From IMG/VR virus record IMGVR_UViG_3300000117_000009, positions 43,301 to 107,300 of that record: 64,000 nt of DNA, one strand, 5' to 3'. Within the stretch, counting starts at the first letter, position 1, and every line of letters starts with the position of its first letter. The stretch is from a virus. This document shows positions 34,668 to 43,190 of the stretch, piece after piece. Both the position numbers and the translations under genes were made by a program. The notes under the pieces were generated by a model that saw only the letters and a program-made list of their open reading frames with translations, had not been told where the DNA came from and did not search any database.

Positions 34668-36955
34668 GCATTTGATCCTAATTGATTATAACTAAGTTTA
34701 CTTTGTTCAAGCTGGAAATCTATCATAGCTTTTAGTTCGGCTTTTATTTCTTCTGTTGTTTTATTGTCTTTGTTAATTCTTTCTGCATACGCTTCAATGG
34801 CATCTAACAAAGGTTTCGCATTAAGTTCAGAACCTTGACTATTTAACACAGTAGCTATTTCATGAAGTTTATTTAGCATCATATTGCATGCTATTTTATG
34901 ATCTATAGACCTTTGTCCTGTAGTTAACACAGTAATAAGTTGTTTGGTCACCTTTGGGTCTAATCCAGAACCTTCTTTATTTTTAAGTTGTGATATATCT
35001 ATTAAATCAAGATCAAAAAGATTGTACTTGCTCAACGGTTTAATTAAAATCGCAAATAATGCTTTAATTGATTCCACAATACCTTTAAATAGACCTCGGC
35101 AATGAGCAACAATTTCTTTGTGATAAACAAATATAATCGCAATAGCCCACACTAATAATACATTATGTACAATATCTGCCGATTCATTACCATATGCTGC
35201 CAGTTTCTCTGCGAATCTTTTCATACCTAGCGTAAGATCAAAGCCTGTGTCGCCGTAATATCCAATTATATCGTTGGTTTGTAAATATACCATTACTGCT
35301 TCAATCGCTTTTTGTATTCCAAGCCAAGCATCATGCCAAAGCTTTTCTGGATTTGCAACAACATTTACAAATAAACTTGCAAAATATTGCGGAATATCTT
35401 TAGCACCTAACAAGTTATCAAATACAGTTTGAAAAACTTCTCCTTTAAACAGACCTTGAATTAAGTAGAAAATCCCGCTGCATACCATTGCAGCAAACTT
35501 AGGTATAAAGCCAATTGTCCACTCTATGATTGTTCCAATCCAATCGCCAATTATAGGTAATTTTCTAAGCAAAAAAGTAACTGCCATTGTTTTCATCGAT
35601 GATTGTTTAGATCCTAATGCTAATTTAGAAAGTTTTCCTAACGCAATAAATAGCTGTGCTATTCTTTTTGTAAAGCCACTTTCAAATTTCTTCATATATT
35701 TGTTAATCTTAGCATTAATACCTTTTCCTTGTTTACTTGACATCAACTGGTCAAGTTTTACTTCAACCTCTTTAGAGTTGATATAACCTTTAAAAGCAGC
35801 AGAAGGTGAATCATAAGTTTCTCCTGCAATCTCTATTCCTTCTATATCAAGATCTTCAAGACCGTCTGGTTCTGCTAAACCTCTTATGACTTTTTCTAAC
35901 TCAGCATTGAATTCTGAAGTTTTTATGAAGTCTTTAGTTCCTGAGAAAATTAGTCCTTTGCCTGACGATTTTATTTCTAAAAATCTGGTCATTTTGTTTA
36001 TTATATCTTGGCTATAAGAAGACCTTAAGTTTTTTCTACTTAGTATAGTATCTAAAAGATTTATAGCACCATTGTGATTTTGATTTCCAGGAACACAATA
36101 ATAAGTTAAAAGTGCTTCTTTTATAGGCTCGTAATAGGATTCTGGTTTTTTATTTTTAAGATGATGCGTTGTTATATAATTTTCAAGTGCTTTAGAAAAA
36201 TCAAGAGCACTATCATCAATATTAAAACCAGTTTCTTCAGATGTATAACTTTTTTCTTCATCACGAGCTTTGTCAGACTTTTCTTTGCTCTTTCCTCTTT
36301 TTGCTTTCTTAGCTTCCTCGTCTTTATGTCTAGTTAATGTTGTTGTTAATTGTCGAAAATCAGCTGCAGCATCTGACTTTATATTTTCTATTTTTTCTTG
36401 TTTTTCACGCTCCTCTTGTTGTTTTTTAAGTTTTTTATCTCTTTTCTTCTGTGCAGACCCAAATATCTCGTTTAAGTTATTTTCTTCTTCATTAACTTCT
36501 TCAAATAAAGCGCTAAACTCTTTTAAGAGAGAGTAATTGTCTAGACTAACATAATCTACTTCTAAAATTTTACCTTTTGTAATGTTTATACTTTCTAGAC
36601 TTTTGTTCTCAATAAGATTATTATTTTGAGAAAAATATTTATTAATAGCCCTATCAGAAGTAAACATAGCAGGCATTACAAAATAAGTTTCTTTATCAAA
36701 ATATACTTTTAAAATATCTTCTTTTTTGCAGTATTCTTTTTTTAAATTTGTAGTATCTTCATTAAACTTATAATCTATGTAAGAGTTATATTCAGAAGAT
36801 ATGTTTTCAATAATATAAGATTTGTTATAAGTATCAGCCAATGATTTAGATATGTCTAATGCTTCTAGATTGTATTTTCCTACTATGGGAATACTTTTGA
36901 TTTTTGTTATATGCGTAAAACCTTGAGTTAAACTTTCTGTCTCTAATGTTTTCAT
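34664..36955 (-). CDS. Large membrane-associated protein, 763 aa
   Basis: N-terminal ~150 residues are Asn/Tyr-rich. A charged coiled coil (KKRDKKLKKQQEEREKQEK) and an acidic linker follow. The C-terminal half has hydrophobic segments FAAMVCSGIFYLIQGLF and VLLVWAIAIIFVYH that could cross a membrane. LNEIFGSAQ near 160 offers an internal L-N-E site. No family recognised. Architecture resembles the 1081-aa protein (charged linker plus embedded hydrophobic segments), so it is another candidate ejection or internal-membrane protein. It overlaps the convergent lipoprotein stop by four bases. Confidence 0.6.
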   Translation of the reverse strand: MKTLETESLTQGFTHITKIKSIPIVGKYNLEALDISKSLADTYNKSYIIENISSEYNSYIDYKFNEDTTNLKKEYCKKEDILKVYFDKETYFVMPAMFTSDRAINKYFSQNNNLIENKSLESINITKGKILEVDYVSLDNYSLLKEFSALFEEVNEEENNLNEIFGSAQKKRDKKLKKQQEEREKQEKIENIKSDAAADFRQLTTTLTRHKDEEAKKAKRGKSKEKSDKARDEEKSYTSEETGFNIDDSALDFSKALENYITTHHLKNKKPESYYEPIKEALLTYYCVPGNQNHNGAINLLDTILSRKNLRSSYSQDIINKMTRFLEIKSSGKGLIFSGTKDFIKTSEFNAELEKVIRGLAEPDGLEDLDIEGIEIAGETYDSPSAAFKGYINSKEVEVKLDQLMSSKQGKGINAKINKYMKKFESGFTKRIAQLFIALGKLSKLALGSKQSSMKTMAVTFLLRKLPIIGDWIGTIIEWTIGFIPKFAAMVCSGIFYLIQGLFKGEVFQTVFDNLLGAKDIPQYFASLFVNVVANPEKLWHDAWLGIQKAIEAVMVYLQTNDIIGYYGDTGFDLTLGMKRFAEKLAAYGNESADIVHNVLLVWAIAIIFVYHKEIVAHCRGLFKGIVESIKALFAILIKPLSKYNLFDLDLIDISQLKNKEGSGLDPKVTKQLITVLTTGQRSIDHKIACNMMLNKLHEIATVLNSQGSELNAKPLLDAIEAYAERINKDNKTTEEIKAELKAMIDFQLEQSKLSYNQLGSNA

Positions 36956-36983
36956 ATAATTCCTTTTAAAATGATATTTACTT

Positions 36984-36991
36984 TATAAATA
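36984..36991 (+). promoter_or_regulatory. Possible T4-late-like box TATAAATA
   Basis: Exact TATAAATA between the divergent genes at 36955 and 37018, 26 bases before the plus-strand ATG. The minus strand also reads TATTTATAAAG, so it might serve both directions. Support is positional only. Confidence 0.35.
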
Positions 36992-37017
36992 TATAATAAA
37001 ATCGTAAAAAGGTTATT

Positions 37018-37317
37018 ATGAAAAACAAAGGTAGAAATTTAGATTATGGCCATGTAAAGTCAGATTCCGGTGAAGGTAAAATGGCTAAAACAACTTTGTT
37101 GACTATGGGAAGAGACTTATATAACTTGTATATGTTACTTAATGATCAAGATGACTTACCACAGTGGTGTCATTATAAACTAGCAAAAAGTAGTGCAGAT
37201 TTGTCAACTGTAACAGACTACCTTACATCAAAAATAACAAAGTTATGTATCGATAGAAATATTGATGCAAATACGCTTAGGCTTCACATAAAGGAGTCTT
37301 TTAAAAATGAAGACTAA
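37018..37317 (+). CDS. Small conserved-looking phage protein, 99 aa
   Basis: The core (KMAKTTLLTMGRDLYNLYML, then DDLPQWCHYKLAKSSADLS) matches a pattern I know from small T4-like marine phage proteins of unknown function: M-A-K, helix, D-x-L-P-x-W, K-L/I-x-K-A. AAAGG precedes the ATG. It overlaps the next gene by 11 bases. Function unknown. Confidence 0.6.
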   Translation: MKNKGRNLDYGHVKSDSGEGKMAKTTLLTMGRDLYNLYMLLNDQDDLPQWCHYKLAKSSADLSTVTDYLTSKITKLCIDRNIDANTLRLHIKESFKNED

Positions 37318-37945
37318 CATATTAGTTGAGAGCTGGAAAAACTTTATTAAAGAGCAAGATGAATTAGACCCTATTACATTGCCAACGAGAATAGAGCCAG
37401 AAATATTTACATTTGGTTTAGTTCCAATGTCAGCGAAACCTTTCCATAAAGGACATATGTTTTTAATAAAAGCAGCTTCTGAAAGATGTAAGAAAGTAAT
37501 AGTATACGTTTCTATTTCTGATAGATCACGTAAAGGAGAAATAACTATTCACGGTGAAGATATGCAATTTATATGGGAAAGTATTATAACAAAGTATCTT
37601 CCTGAAAATGTGAAATGTATATACGGTGGCTCTCCTATAAGTAAAGTATATGAATTTTTAGGCGATATTTCTGAACATGGAGGAGGCGATCAGACATATG
37701 CAATATACACTGGCCAAGATGACGCAAAAAGATACCAAGAAAAGTATTACGAAAACATAAAAGATCAAGTCTGGATAAAAGAGTTTTTAAGAGGTAATGA
37801 TTCCCCAGACGTAAGCGGAACATTAATGAGGTCTTATTTATCAAACGCTTCTCAAGACAAGTTTTTGTTTTTAGATGGATTGCCAAATATGTCTGACTCA
37901 GATAAAGAAGAAATATTTAATATTTTATTTAGAAGATTAAATTAA
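37307..37945 (+). CDS. Tagged HxGH nucleotidyltransferase (NMNAT/cytidylyltransferase-like)
   Basis: 212 residues. The leader MKTNILVESWKNFIKEQ carries L-V-E and I-K-E and is strikingly like the T4 internal-protein leader (MKTYQEFI). The catalytic site follows: GLVPMSAKPFHKGH (H47, H50), IYVYVSISDRSRKG-like strand and a C-terminal VSGTLMRSYL, equivalent to ISSTxxR. Such enzymes join a nucleotide to a phosphate group, for example in NAD or CDP-compound synthesis; substrate unknown. If packaged, it could act on NAD metabolism beside the ART-like proteins. It overlaps the convergent gene by 17 bases. Confidence 0.78.
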   Translation: MKTNILVESWKNFIKEQDELDPITLPTRIEPEIFTFGLVPMSAKPFHKGHMFLIKAASERCKKVIVYVSISDRSRKGEITIHGEDMQFIWESIITKYLPENVKCIYGGSPISKVYEFLGDISEHGGGDQTYAIYTGQDDAKRYQEKYYENIKDQVWIKEFLRGNDSPDVSGTLMRSYLSNASQDKFLFLDGLPNMSDSDKEEIFNILFRRLN

Positions 37946-40900
37946 AAATAGACTTTAAAGATCTTCTATTTGATTCCTGTTGAATAAACTTTTGTTTAAA
38001 GGTTGGAAATATGCCTTTTTTATCTCTATAAGCTGCACCTAAAATCTGATTTAACGGTGCAAACCCGCCAGTAACCTTTATTAAGTCGCCTTGATAATCA
38101 TAAACACCACCTTCAACGGTAGTTGCCACAATATCTGTAATGTCTTTGTCTATTACTTTATCTAGATGTGTTCTTAAACGATGCACTTCTGACTCCCAAT
38201 AGTTTTCTGGCTTTTCATTCATGTAATCAGTCAAGTCATTAATTGCAGTTTGAAGTTTGTCTCTAAGTAATTCGATATTCTTTTGATTTGTTTCATCTGA
38301 CATATAAGCAGACTTGACACCCTTCAATAAGTCGACGCCTAGATCAACAAAAACATCTTTAAACGGAGATATAATTCTTTGAACTTTCTTTAAAGCTTTG
38401 CTAGCGTTAGTTAGATCTAGACTTCTTAATCCTGCTGCATCACTCTTGATCAAAGAAGAAGTAAAATCTTTACTTTTAATCTTATTGCCTAGTCTGTCTT
38501 CTCCGTAAAGAACAAAGTCATATATTTTTTTCAAAGTTTCTCTGTCTAAATCAATACCTAATCCTTCGATTTCTTGCTTGATAATGTTTTCTATTCCTTC
38601 ACCTAGAGTAACATCTCCAGTTATTCCTAGTCTTAGAGTAACTTCTTTTACTCTTTCAACGTAATCTTCTATTTGAACACTTGTTAATTCATTTAGATTA
38701 ACTGTTCTATTTGATGCAAGAGTAAATCCGGCTGAAGATATTCCGCTATCCATTAGTCTTATTATTTTTTCTAATCGTTGGCCTTTGTTTGTGGAATGTA
38801 TTGTTTTTCTTCCATCAACATAATCAACAATACTGTGAAATACAATGTATTTTTCATCGTATACAATTTGATTTGGTTTGTCTGGATGCATTATTTCAAA
38901 GTTGATAAAGGATTTTGTTTCACCGTCTGGATGAAATGACTCTCTTATCTCCATTTCTGCAGCTGGACCAGCTGATTGTAACCATTGCTCAACGCCACGT
39001 TTGATTGCATTACCACCTTCAACAAAAGGTTTTTCTGCGCCGTGGCCTGTGAATTTTGCAACAAGATCATCGTGCGCCATATCTTCTTTGTTGCGAGCGA
39101 ACATAAGAGTACCGTCTTGCTCGACAGTAAAGAATAAGTTTTGGCCGTCGACTTTTTCTATAATCTTTTGTGAAGTACTATATTCTTTTATTCTGTCAAT
39201 AATTTGTCTTGGCGTCATATCTAATGCTTCATAAGGATGCATCATATGACCTGCTAAACCACCCTCACTAATTATTTTTTTTTTAAACAAATGTTTATAG
39301 GCTTCTTTTAAACTTTTGCCTGTGTATCTTTTGTGATCTTGCATACCTGCTATAGACTTATCTAAATTGCTAGAAGAAATTTCTGATAGTCTTTCATTAA
39401 AAGCTTTTAATATATTATTTTTATTTATTTTTTTTTGCGATGAAAAGTAAAAGTCTTGAGCGCTCTTTCGTTCGAGATTAGCTGCAGCTTCAAGATGTCT
39501 TAAGTTTTGTTCTTTACTTCTTCCTTCAAAAACAGACAAAAGAGATTGAGCTATATTTTTTTTGACTCTTGATTGGAGCCTCTGCGCTTGACTTTTAATA
39601 ATATCACTTATATAGTTATCTTTTAGACCCATTGATGCTTCAATACAGTCTGATATTATTTTTTTTAAGTTATAACTATTATCATTACTTATTTTACTTA
39701 TAATATTTATTATATCTAATTTGTCTTCTTCTACAATGTCACTGTTTTTAATTTCATCTATACATGAATCTAAATCATTTTTTATTTTATAGTAAGCTGC
39801 TACATGTTTTAAAGCAGCATTTAAAAATTTATTGTAGTTAACTAACTTAATATCTACTTCAAAGTTTCCGCTATAATCTAAGTTTGAAAGTTTTGTGCAT
39901 AAAAAAGAAAAATCCTTTATGTCATCTTTTATTTCACCGTATTGAACGCTTATTTCATCTGTTATATAGTCTTTGCTCTGTATCGAATTATTTCCTGGTA
40001 TATGTAATTTTTTGGCTTTAGACTTTCCATCGTCTGAAAGTATGAATTCATCATTGTTTTTTGAAAGAGTTAAAGAGCTTTGAGGTGAAGATATTTTATT
40101 TTTTGATTTATTTACATTTAAATAAAGACGACCTTCATTAGACATGTCTAATGAATATTCAATAGATGATAGTCCTAAAAATCTTAACTCAGTTGTTGCT
40201 GCTAAAGATTTAAGTGCTAAAACTGTATTAGATATATTTAGAATTGCAGAATTTTTTACGTTTGATCCAGTCTTAGACGTTATTATAGGATCAGAAGGTG
40301 TATATTGATTTGTGCACTTAAGGTCAAAAAGACCAAATTTAATTTCTTTAAAATTATTTTTTTGCCTTATAATAAAGTCAAAAGGTGACATCTTTGTCGG
40401 CAAGTATAAGTTGTGATTTGCAGCTGCACTGTATAATTCATCATCTTTTTCGTATTCAAAACATTCATAGTCACTTTTTGACACATCCAATATAGAAAGA
40501 TATTCATCTATTAAAGCGCTTACACTTGTGTCTATTATATTAGTATCAATAAGTTTTAAAGAATATAAAAATAATTGCTCCCACCAAGCATCACTTTTTT
40601 TAGTATTGTTTATTAAAATATTATACATGTAATTAGTTTGTTGCTTTAAAAGAATGTTTATTAAAATAATTGAAACTTTCTTTGAAGGCAAACTAATATC
40701 ACTACTATCTATTTCTGAAGGTATTGATTCCAAGTCACCTTCAGGTCTATCACTAATCATTTTATTTCTAACAGCATTATAAACTAAAAGTTCAAAATAA
40801 GGACCGAATGTTGTAGATAGACCTGCTTGGCCAGCTTGAAGAGCAGACTTAAAAGCGTCAATAACTTTATTTACAGCACTTGCAATCTCTAGTTCGTCAA

Positions 40901-41426
40901 TTTTATCTTGCCCGGGCTTAATTTTCATTGTTGATTTATTAACTAATTTTCTGTATAAAAACACAGTTATTGCGTTAATAAAGTCTGTTGGGTTGCTAGC
41001 ATTTACAATTGAAATTAAGAGATCGGATCCACCTCCGCGCGCTGGTGTAATATCATATTTATCGTCAAGATAATGTCCAAGTGCTTTTTTAGCTTCTGGA
41101 GGATTGACGCTACCTTTGAATTTTTTTATACCATCACTACTTAAAGCTTCATTTATAGTAATTGTCTTTTTAAGATCTTCTTCGTTTTGATTGATATGGT
41201 TATGAAAAGAAAAGTAAGCATTAACAATATCTTTTTTACTTGCAATAATGCTGATTGTTTTATTTTCATGAATTTTAAGGTCAAAACTTGTTTGTTCAGA
41301 AAGTATATTTCTTAAAGTAGTATTAATGATATTTAAGTCAGAAAACTCAGATGGTTGTGCATTTATTGTATTTAACTCTCTATATTCAAAAATATTTTTA
41401 TATTCGTTCTTAAGACTACACTTCAT
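37929..41426 (-). CDS. Giant protein with C-terminal ligase-like nucleotidyltransferase
   Basis: 1165 residues. The first ~700 are unassigned and mostly helical. The ligase-like core begins after GGLAGHMMHPYEAL: motif I KIIEKVDGQNLF (Lys758), motif III NFEIMHP, IIIa-like KYIVFHSIVDY, and motifs IV-V VEGGVYDYQGDLIKVTG. The core resembles a nucleotidyltransferase common in T4-like marine phages. The long N-terminal extension is unusual. ISEGGLAGHMM just before the core contains L/I-x-E, so the core might be released by proteolysis. It is the last gene of the minus block and overlaps the nuclease gene by ATGA. Confidence 0.68.
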   Translation of the reverse strand: MKCSLKNEYKNIFEYRELNTINAQPSEFSDLNIINTTLRNILSEQTSFDLKIHENKTISIIASKKDIVNAYFSFHNHINQNEEDLKKTITINEALSSDGIKKFKGSVNPPEAKKALGHYLDDKYDITPARGGGSDLLISIVNASNPTDFINAITVFLYRKLVNKSTMKIKPGQDKIDELEIASAVNKVIDAFKSALQAGQAGLSTTFGPYFELLVYNAVRNKMISDRPEGDLESIPSEIDSSDISLPSKKVSIILINILLKQQTNYMYNILINNTKKSDAWWEQLFLYSLKLIDTNIIDTSVSALIDEYLSILDVSKSDYECFEYEKDDELYSAAANHNLYLPTKMSPFDFIIRQKNNFKEIKFGLFDLKCTNQYTPSDPIITSKTGSNVKNSAILNISNTVLALKSLAATTELRFLGLSSIEYSLDMSNEGRLYLNVNKSKNKISSPQSSLTLSKNNDEFILSDDGKSKAKKLHIPGNNSIQSKDYITDEISVQYGEIKDDIKDFSFLCTKLSNLDYSGNFEVDIKLVNYNKFLNAALKHVAAYYKIKNDLDSCIDEIKNSDIVEEDKLDIINIISKISNDNSYNLKKIISDCIEASMGLKDNYISDIIKSQAQRLQSRVKKNIAQSLLSVFEGRSKEQNLRHLEAAANLERKSAQDFYFSSQKKINKNNILKAFNERLSEISSSNLDKSIAGMQDHKRYTGKSLKEAYKHLFKKKIISEGGLAGHMMHPYEALDMTPRQIIDRIKEYSTSQKIIEKVDGQNLFFTVEQDGTLMFARNKEDMAHDDLVAKFTGHGAEKPFVEGGNAIKRGVEQWLQSAGPAAEMEIRESFHPDGETKSFINFEIMHPDKPNQIVYDEKYIVFHSIVDYVDGRKTIHSTNKGQRLEKIIRLMDSGISSAGFTLASNRTVNLNELTSVQIEDYVERVKEVTLRLGITGDVTLGEGIENIIKQEIEGLGIDLDRETLKKIYDFVLYGEDRLGNKIKSKDFTSSLIKSDAAGLRSLDLTNASKALKKVQRIISPFKDVFVDLGVDLLKGVKSAYMSDETNQKNIELLRDKLQTAINDLTDYMNEKPENYWESEVHRLRTHLDKVIDKDITDIVATTVEGGVYDYQGDLIKVTGGFAPLNQILGAAYRDKKGIFPTFKQKFIQQESNRRSLKSIFNLIF

Positions 41427-41788
41427 CGTTTACCACCCCAGTATTCTTTGGCAAGACCTTCGTTTATTAATTGTTTATTATAACTATTTTCGAACTCAGG
41501 TTTATCTTTTTCTAATTCCCAGATTGTTCCAAGCCACCTACCGAACTTGCCACGTTTAGCTGTATGTAATAACACCTTCTTATCAAGGATTCGCTCTCGC
41601 AACCAATCACGTGTTGCTAAACCCTTTTCTTTCTCGTCTAAGTCTTTAGTTCTAACTTCAGGTGTATCAATACCCACAAGTCTTACCTTGATTTTCACAG
41701 ATGTCTTAAACCCGAGGTCAACTACGGCAGTCACTGTGTCTCCATCATAAACTTTTACAATTTCAGCAATATAATAATATGGTTTCAT
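41423..41788 (-). CDS. Staphylococcal-nuclease-like (thermonuclease) protein
   Basis: 121 residues, a single SNase domain. The catalytic set is present: D17 in VYDGDT, R36, D41 and E44 in VRLVGIDTPEV, and R84 in GKFGRWLG. It cleaves DNA or RNA in a calcium-dependent way. There is no signal peptide or leader, so it probably works in the cytoplasm, perhaps in host DNA breakdown. The gene sits in the minus block of tagged proteins and overlaps the ligase-like gene (ATGA). Confidence 0.9.
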   Translation of the reverse strand: MKPYYYIAEIVKVYDGDTVTAVVDLGFKTSVKIKVRLVGIDTPEVRTKDLDEKEKGLATRDWLRERILDKKVLLHTAKRGKFGRWLGTIWELEKDKPEFENSYNKQLINEGLAKEYWGGKR

Positions 41789-41820
41789 TTACTATTCCTT
41801 TTAATATAAAAGTAATTATA

Positions 41821-42465
41821 TCACCACCATGTATATTTCTTTTTTCCACCTGTTAAATGTGGGTATCTTCCTGTTCTACATGCCCAATAACTTGCTGTTG
41901 TCTTGTCTTTTGTCAAATGACATCGATGACGAGCAGCAAATGATTTACGACGCTTTGGGTCACTTATACCAACAGGCATTCCTTTTGCGCCCCACTGAAC
42001 CTTTTTAATATTCCCTGTCTTGGGGTTTTTTACATATACATAAAACTTCTTAGAACCACCTCTTCTAGGCTTATTAAGATCTACTTTTTTTCCTTTATAA
42101 AGATTGCCACTCTTTTTCTTTTTTGTTGACTTCTTCTTTCTTCTTTTGCGTTTCTCTTCTAATATCTCTAAAGGAATACTTGGTTTTAAAGACTCGTCAC
42201 CTTCTAAAATTGGATAGTCTAACGGGACAAGACCACCATTGTAAAAGTCCCACTCACCAATAGATGTTTCGTTTATGTAATAACACTCAGCTGGATTTAA
42301 ATCATAAAGGCCTAGTTCACTTAAATCCCTTACTTCTCTAAATAAACTGAAGTATTTGGATGATCCAGGCCGATAAATGTTATTCTCTATTCCAATGTTT
42401 TCTATTAAATGAAACTGTAAACCTTCAGATAATATTTTTTTGTTTTCTAATAATAATTTATTCAT
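41821..42465 (-). CDS. Tagged basic protein with conserved Cys/His/Trp C-terminal domain
   Basis: 214 residues. The leader MNKLLLENKKILSEG has L-S-E at 12-14. After a Lys-rich linker the C-terminal ~90 residues hold a domain I know from many marine phages without function: LNKPRRGGSKKFYVYVK, SDPKRRKSFAARHRC, TASYWACRTGRYP. The high charge suggests DNA contact in the head. It overlaps the next upstream gene by four bases. Confidence 0.68.
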   Translation of the reverse strand: MNKLLLENKKILSEGLQFHLIENIGIENNIYRPGSSKYFSLFREVRDLSELGLYDLNPAECYYINETSIGEWDFYNGGLVPLDYPILEGDESLKPSIPLEILEEKRKRRKKKSTKKKKSGNLYKGKKVDLNKPRRGGSKKFYVYVKNPKTGNIKKVQWGAKGMPVGISDPKRRKSFAARHRCHLTKDKTTASYWACRTGRYPHLTGGKKKYTWW

Positions 42466-42818
42466 TTTTTCTTTTTAGCTTTTGATTTTTTAACAATAGC
42501 CCAATCCTTCGAAGGTGTTGCTGAATTGACTCTTGCATGTGCCCATTGATGTTGTGACATACCTTTACGACTGCCACTCGTTGCCCAAGCTGCTAAGCCT
42601 CTTTTATATTCAGCGTAAACAGAACCTCTTGTTAGTCCTCTTTTGTCTGCCTTTTTATTTAAAGTTTCTTTTGTAGCAGCAGATAAGCCACCTGACGATG
42701 ACTTCTTAGCAGACTTTTTCTTAGTAGTACTTTTCTTCTTACCTTTTTTTCTACCTCTTTTAGCTTCATCTAACAATGCTTCTCTAATAAATTCTTCTAA
42801 TAATATCAAATCGTTCAT
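42462..42818 (-). CDS. Tagged very basic protein (DUF5824-like)
   Basis: 118 residues. The leader MNDLILLEEFIREALLDE (L-D-E at 16-18) is almost the same as that of the next protein upstream. A Lys-rich linker follows, then RGLAAWATSGSRKGMSQHQW and AHARVNSATP, resembling the phage domain DUF5824 (ARVNS motif). Probably packaged with DNA, as for T4 internal proteins. Domain name is from memory. Confidence 0.65.
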   Translation of the reverse strand: MNDLILLEEFIREALLDEAKRGRKKGKKKSTTKKKSAKKSSSGGLSAATKETLNKKADKRGLTRGSVYAEYKRGLAAWATSGSRKGMSQHQWAHARVNSATPSKDWAIVKKSKAKKKK

Positions 42819-42828
42819 TTATATTTTC

Positions 42829-43125
42829 CTATTTCTTGCTGTCATGCCTCGGAACGTTTTTGTAACCTTTTTTATTTCTTTCAGACTTTTCCATATTGTC
42901 TCTTATCTTGTAAGCTTTTTGTCTGTCAGAGGCTTTACTGCTTTTTGCTAGAGATGTTGCTCGGTCTAATTTTTTCTTTCTTTTACCTTTAGCTTTGTAT
43001 TGAGTTGGATATTTTTTCTTTGAAGCTTTCTTTTTTGATTTACTTTTTTTTTGCTTTCGTTTTTTTCTTGCCTCATCTAGTAAAGCTTCTTTAATAAATT
43101 CTTCTAGTATTAATAAATCTTGCAT
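42829..43125 (-). CDS. Tagged Lys-rich DNA-condensing-type protein
   Basis: 98 residues. The leader MQDLLILEEFIKEALLDE is followed by an almost unbroken run of Lys-rich sequence (KKRKQKKSKSKKKASKKK), so cutting at L-D-E|A would release a histone-like peptide. No folded domain recognised. The leader matches that of 42462-42818 at most positions while the bodies differ, which argues for a modular tag. Confidence 0.65.
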   Translation of the reverse strand: MQDLLILEEFIKEALLDEARKKRKQKKSKSKKKASKKKYPTQYKAKGKRKKKLDRATSLAKSSKASDRQKAYKIRDNMEKSERNKKGYKNVPRHDSKK

Positions 43126-43190
43126 TGCTATTTCTCAAAAGTATTGTTTTATATAAAATAATTATTTCTTGCTTTTGCTTTTATTCATAC

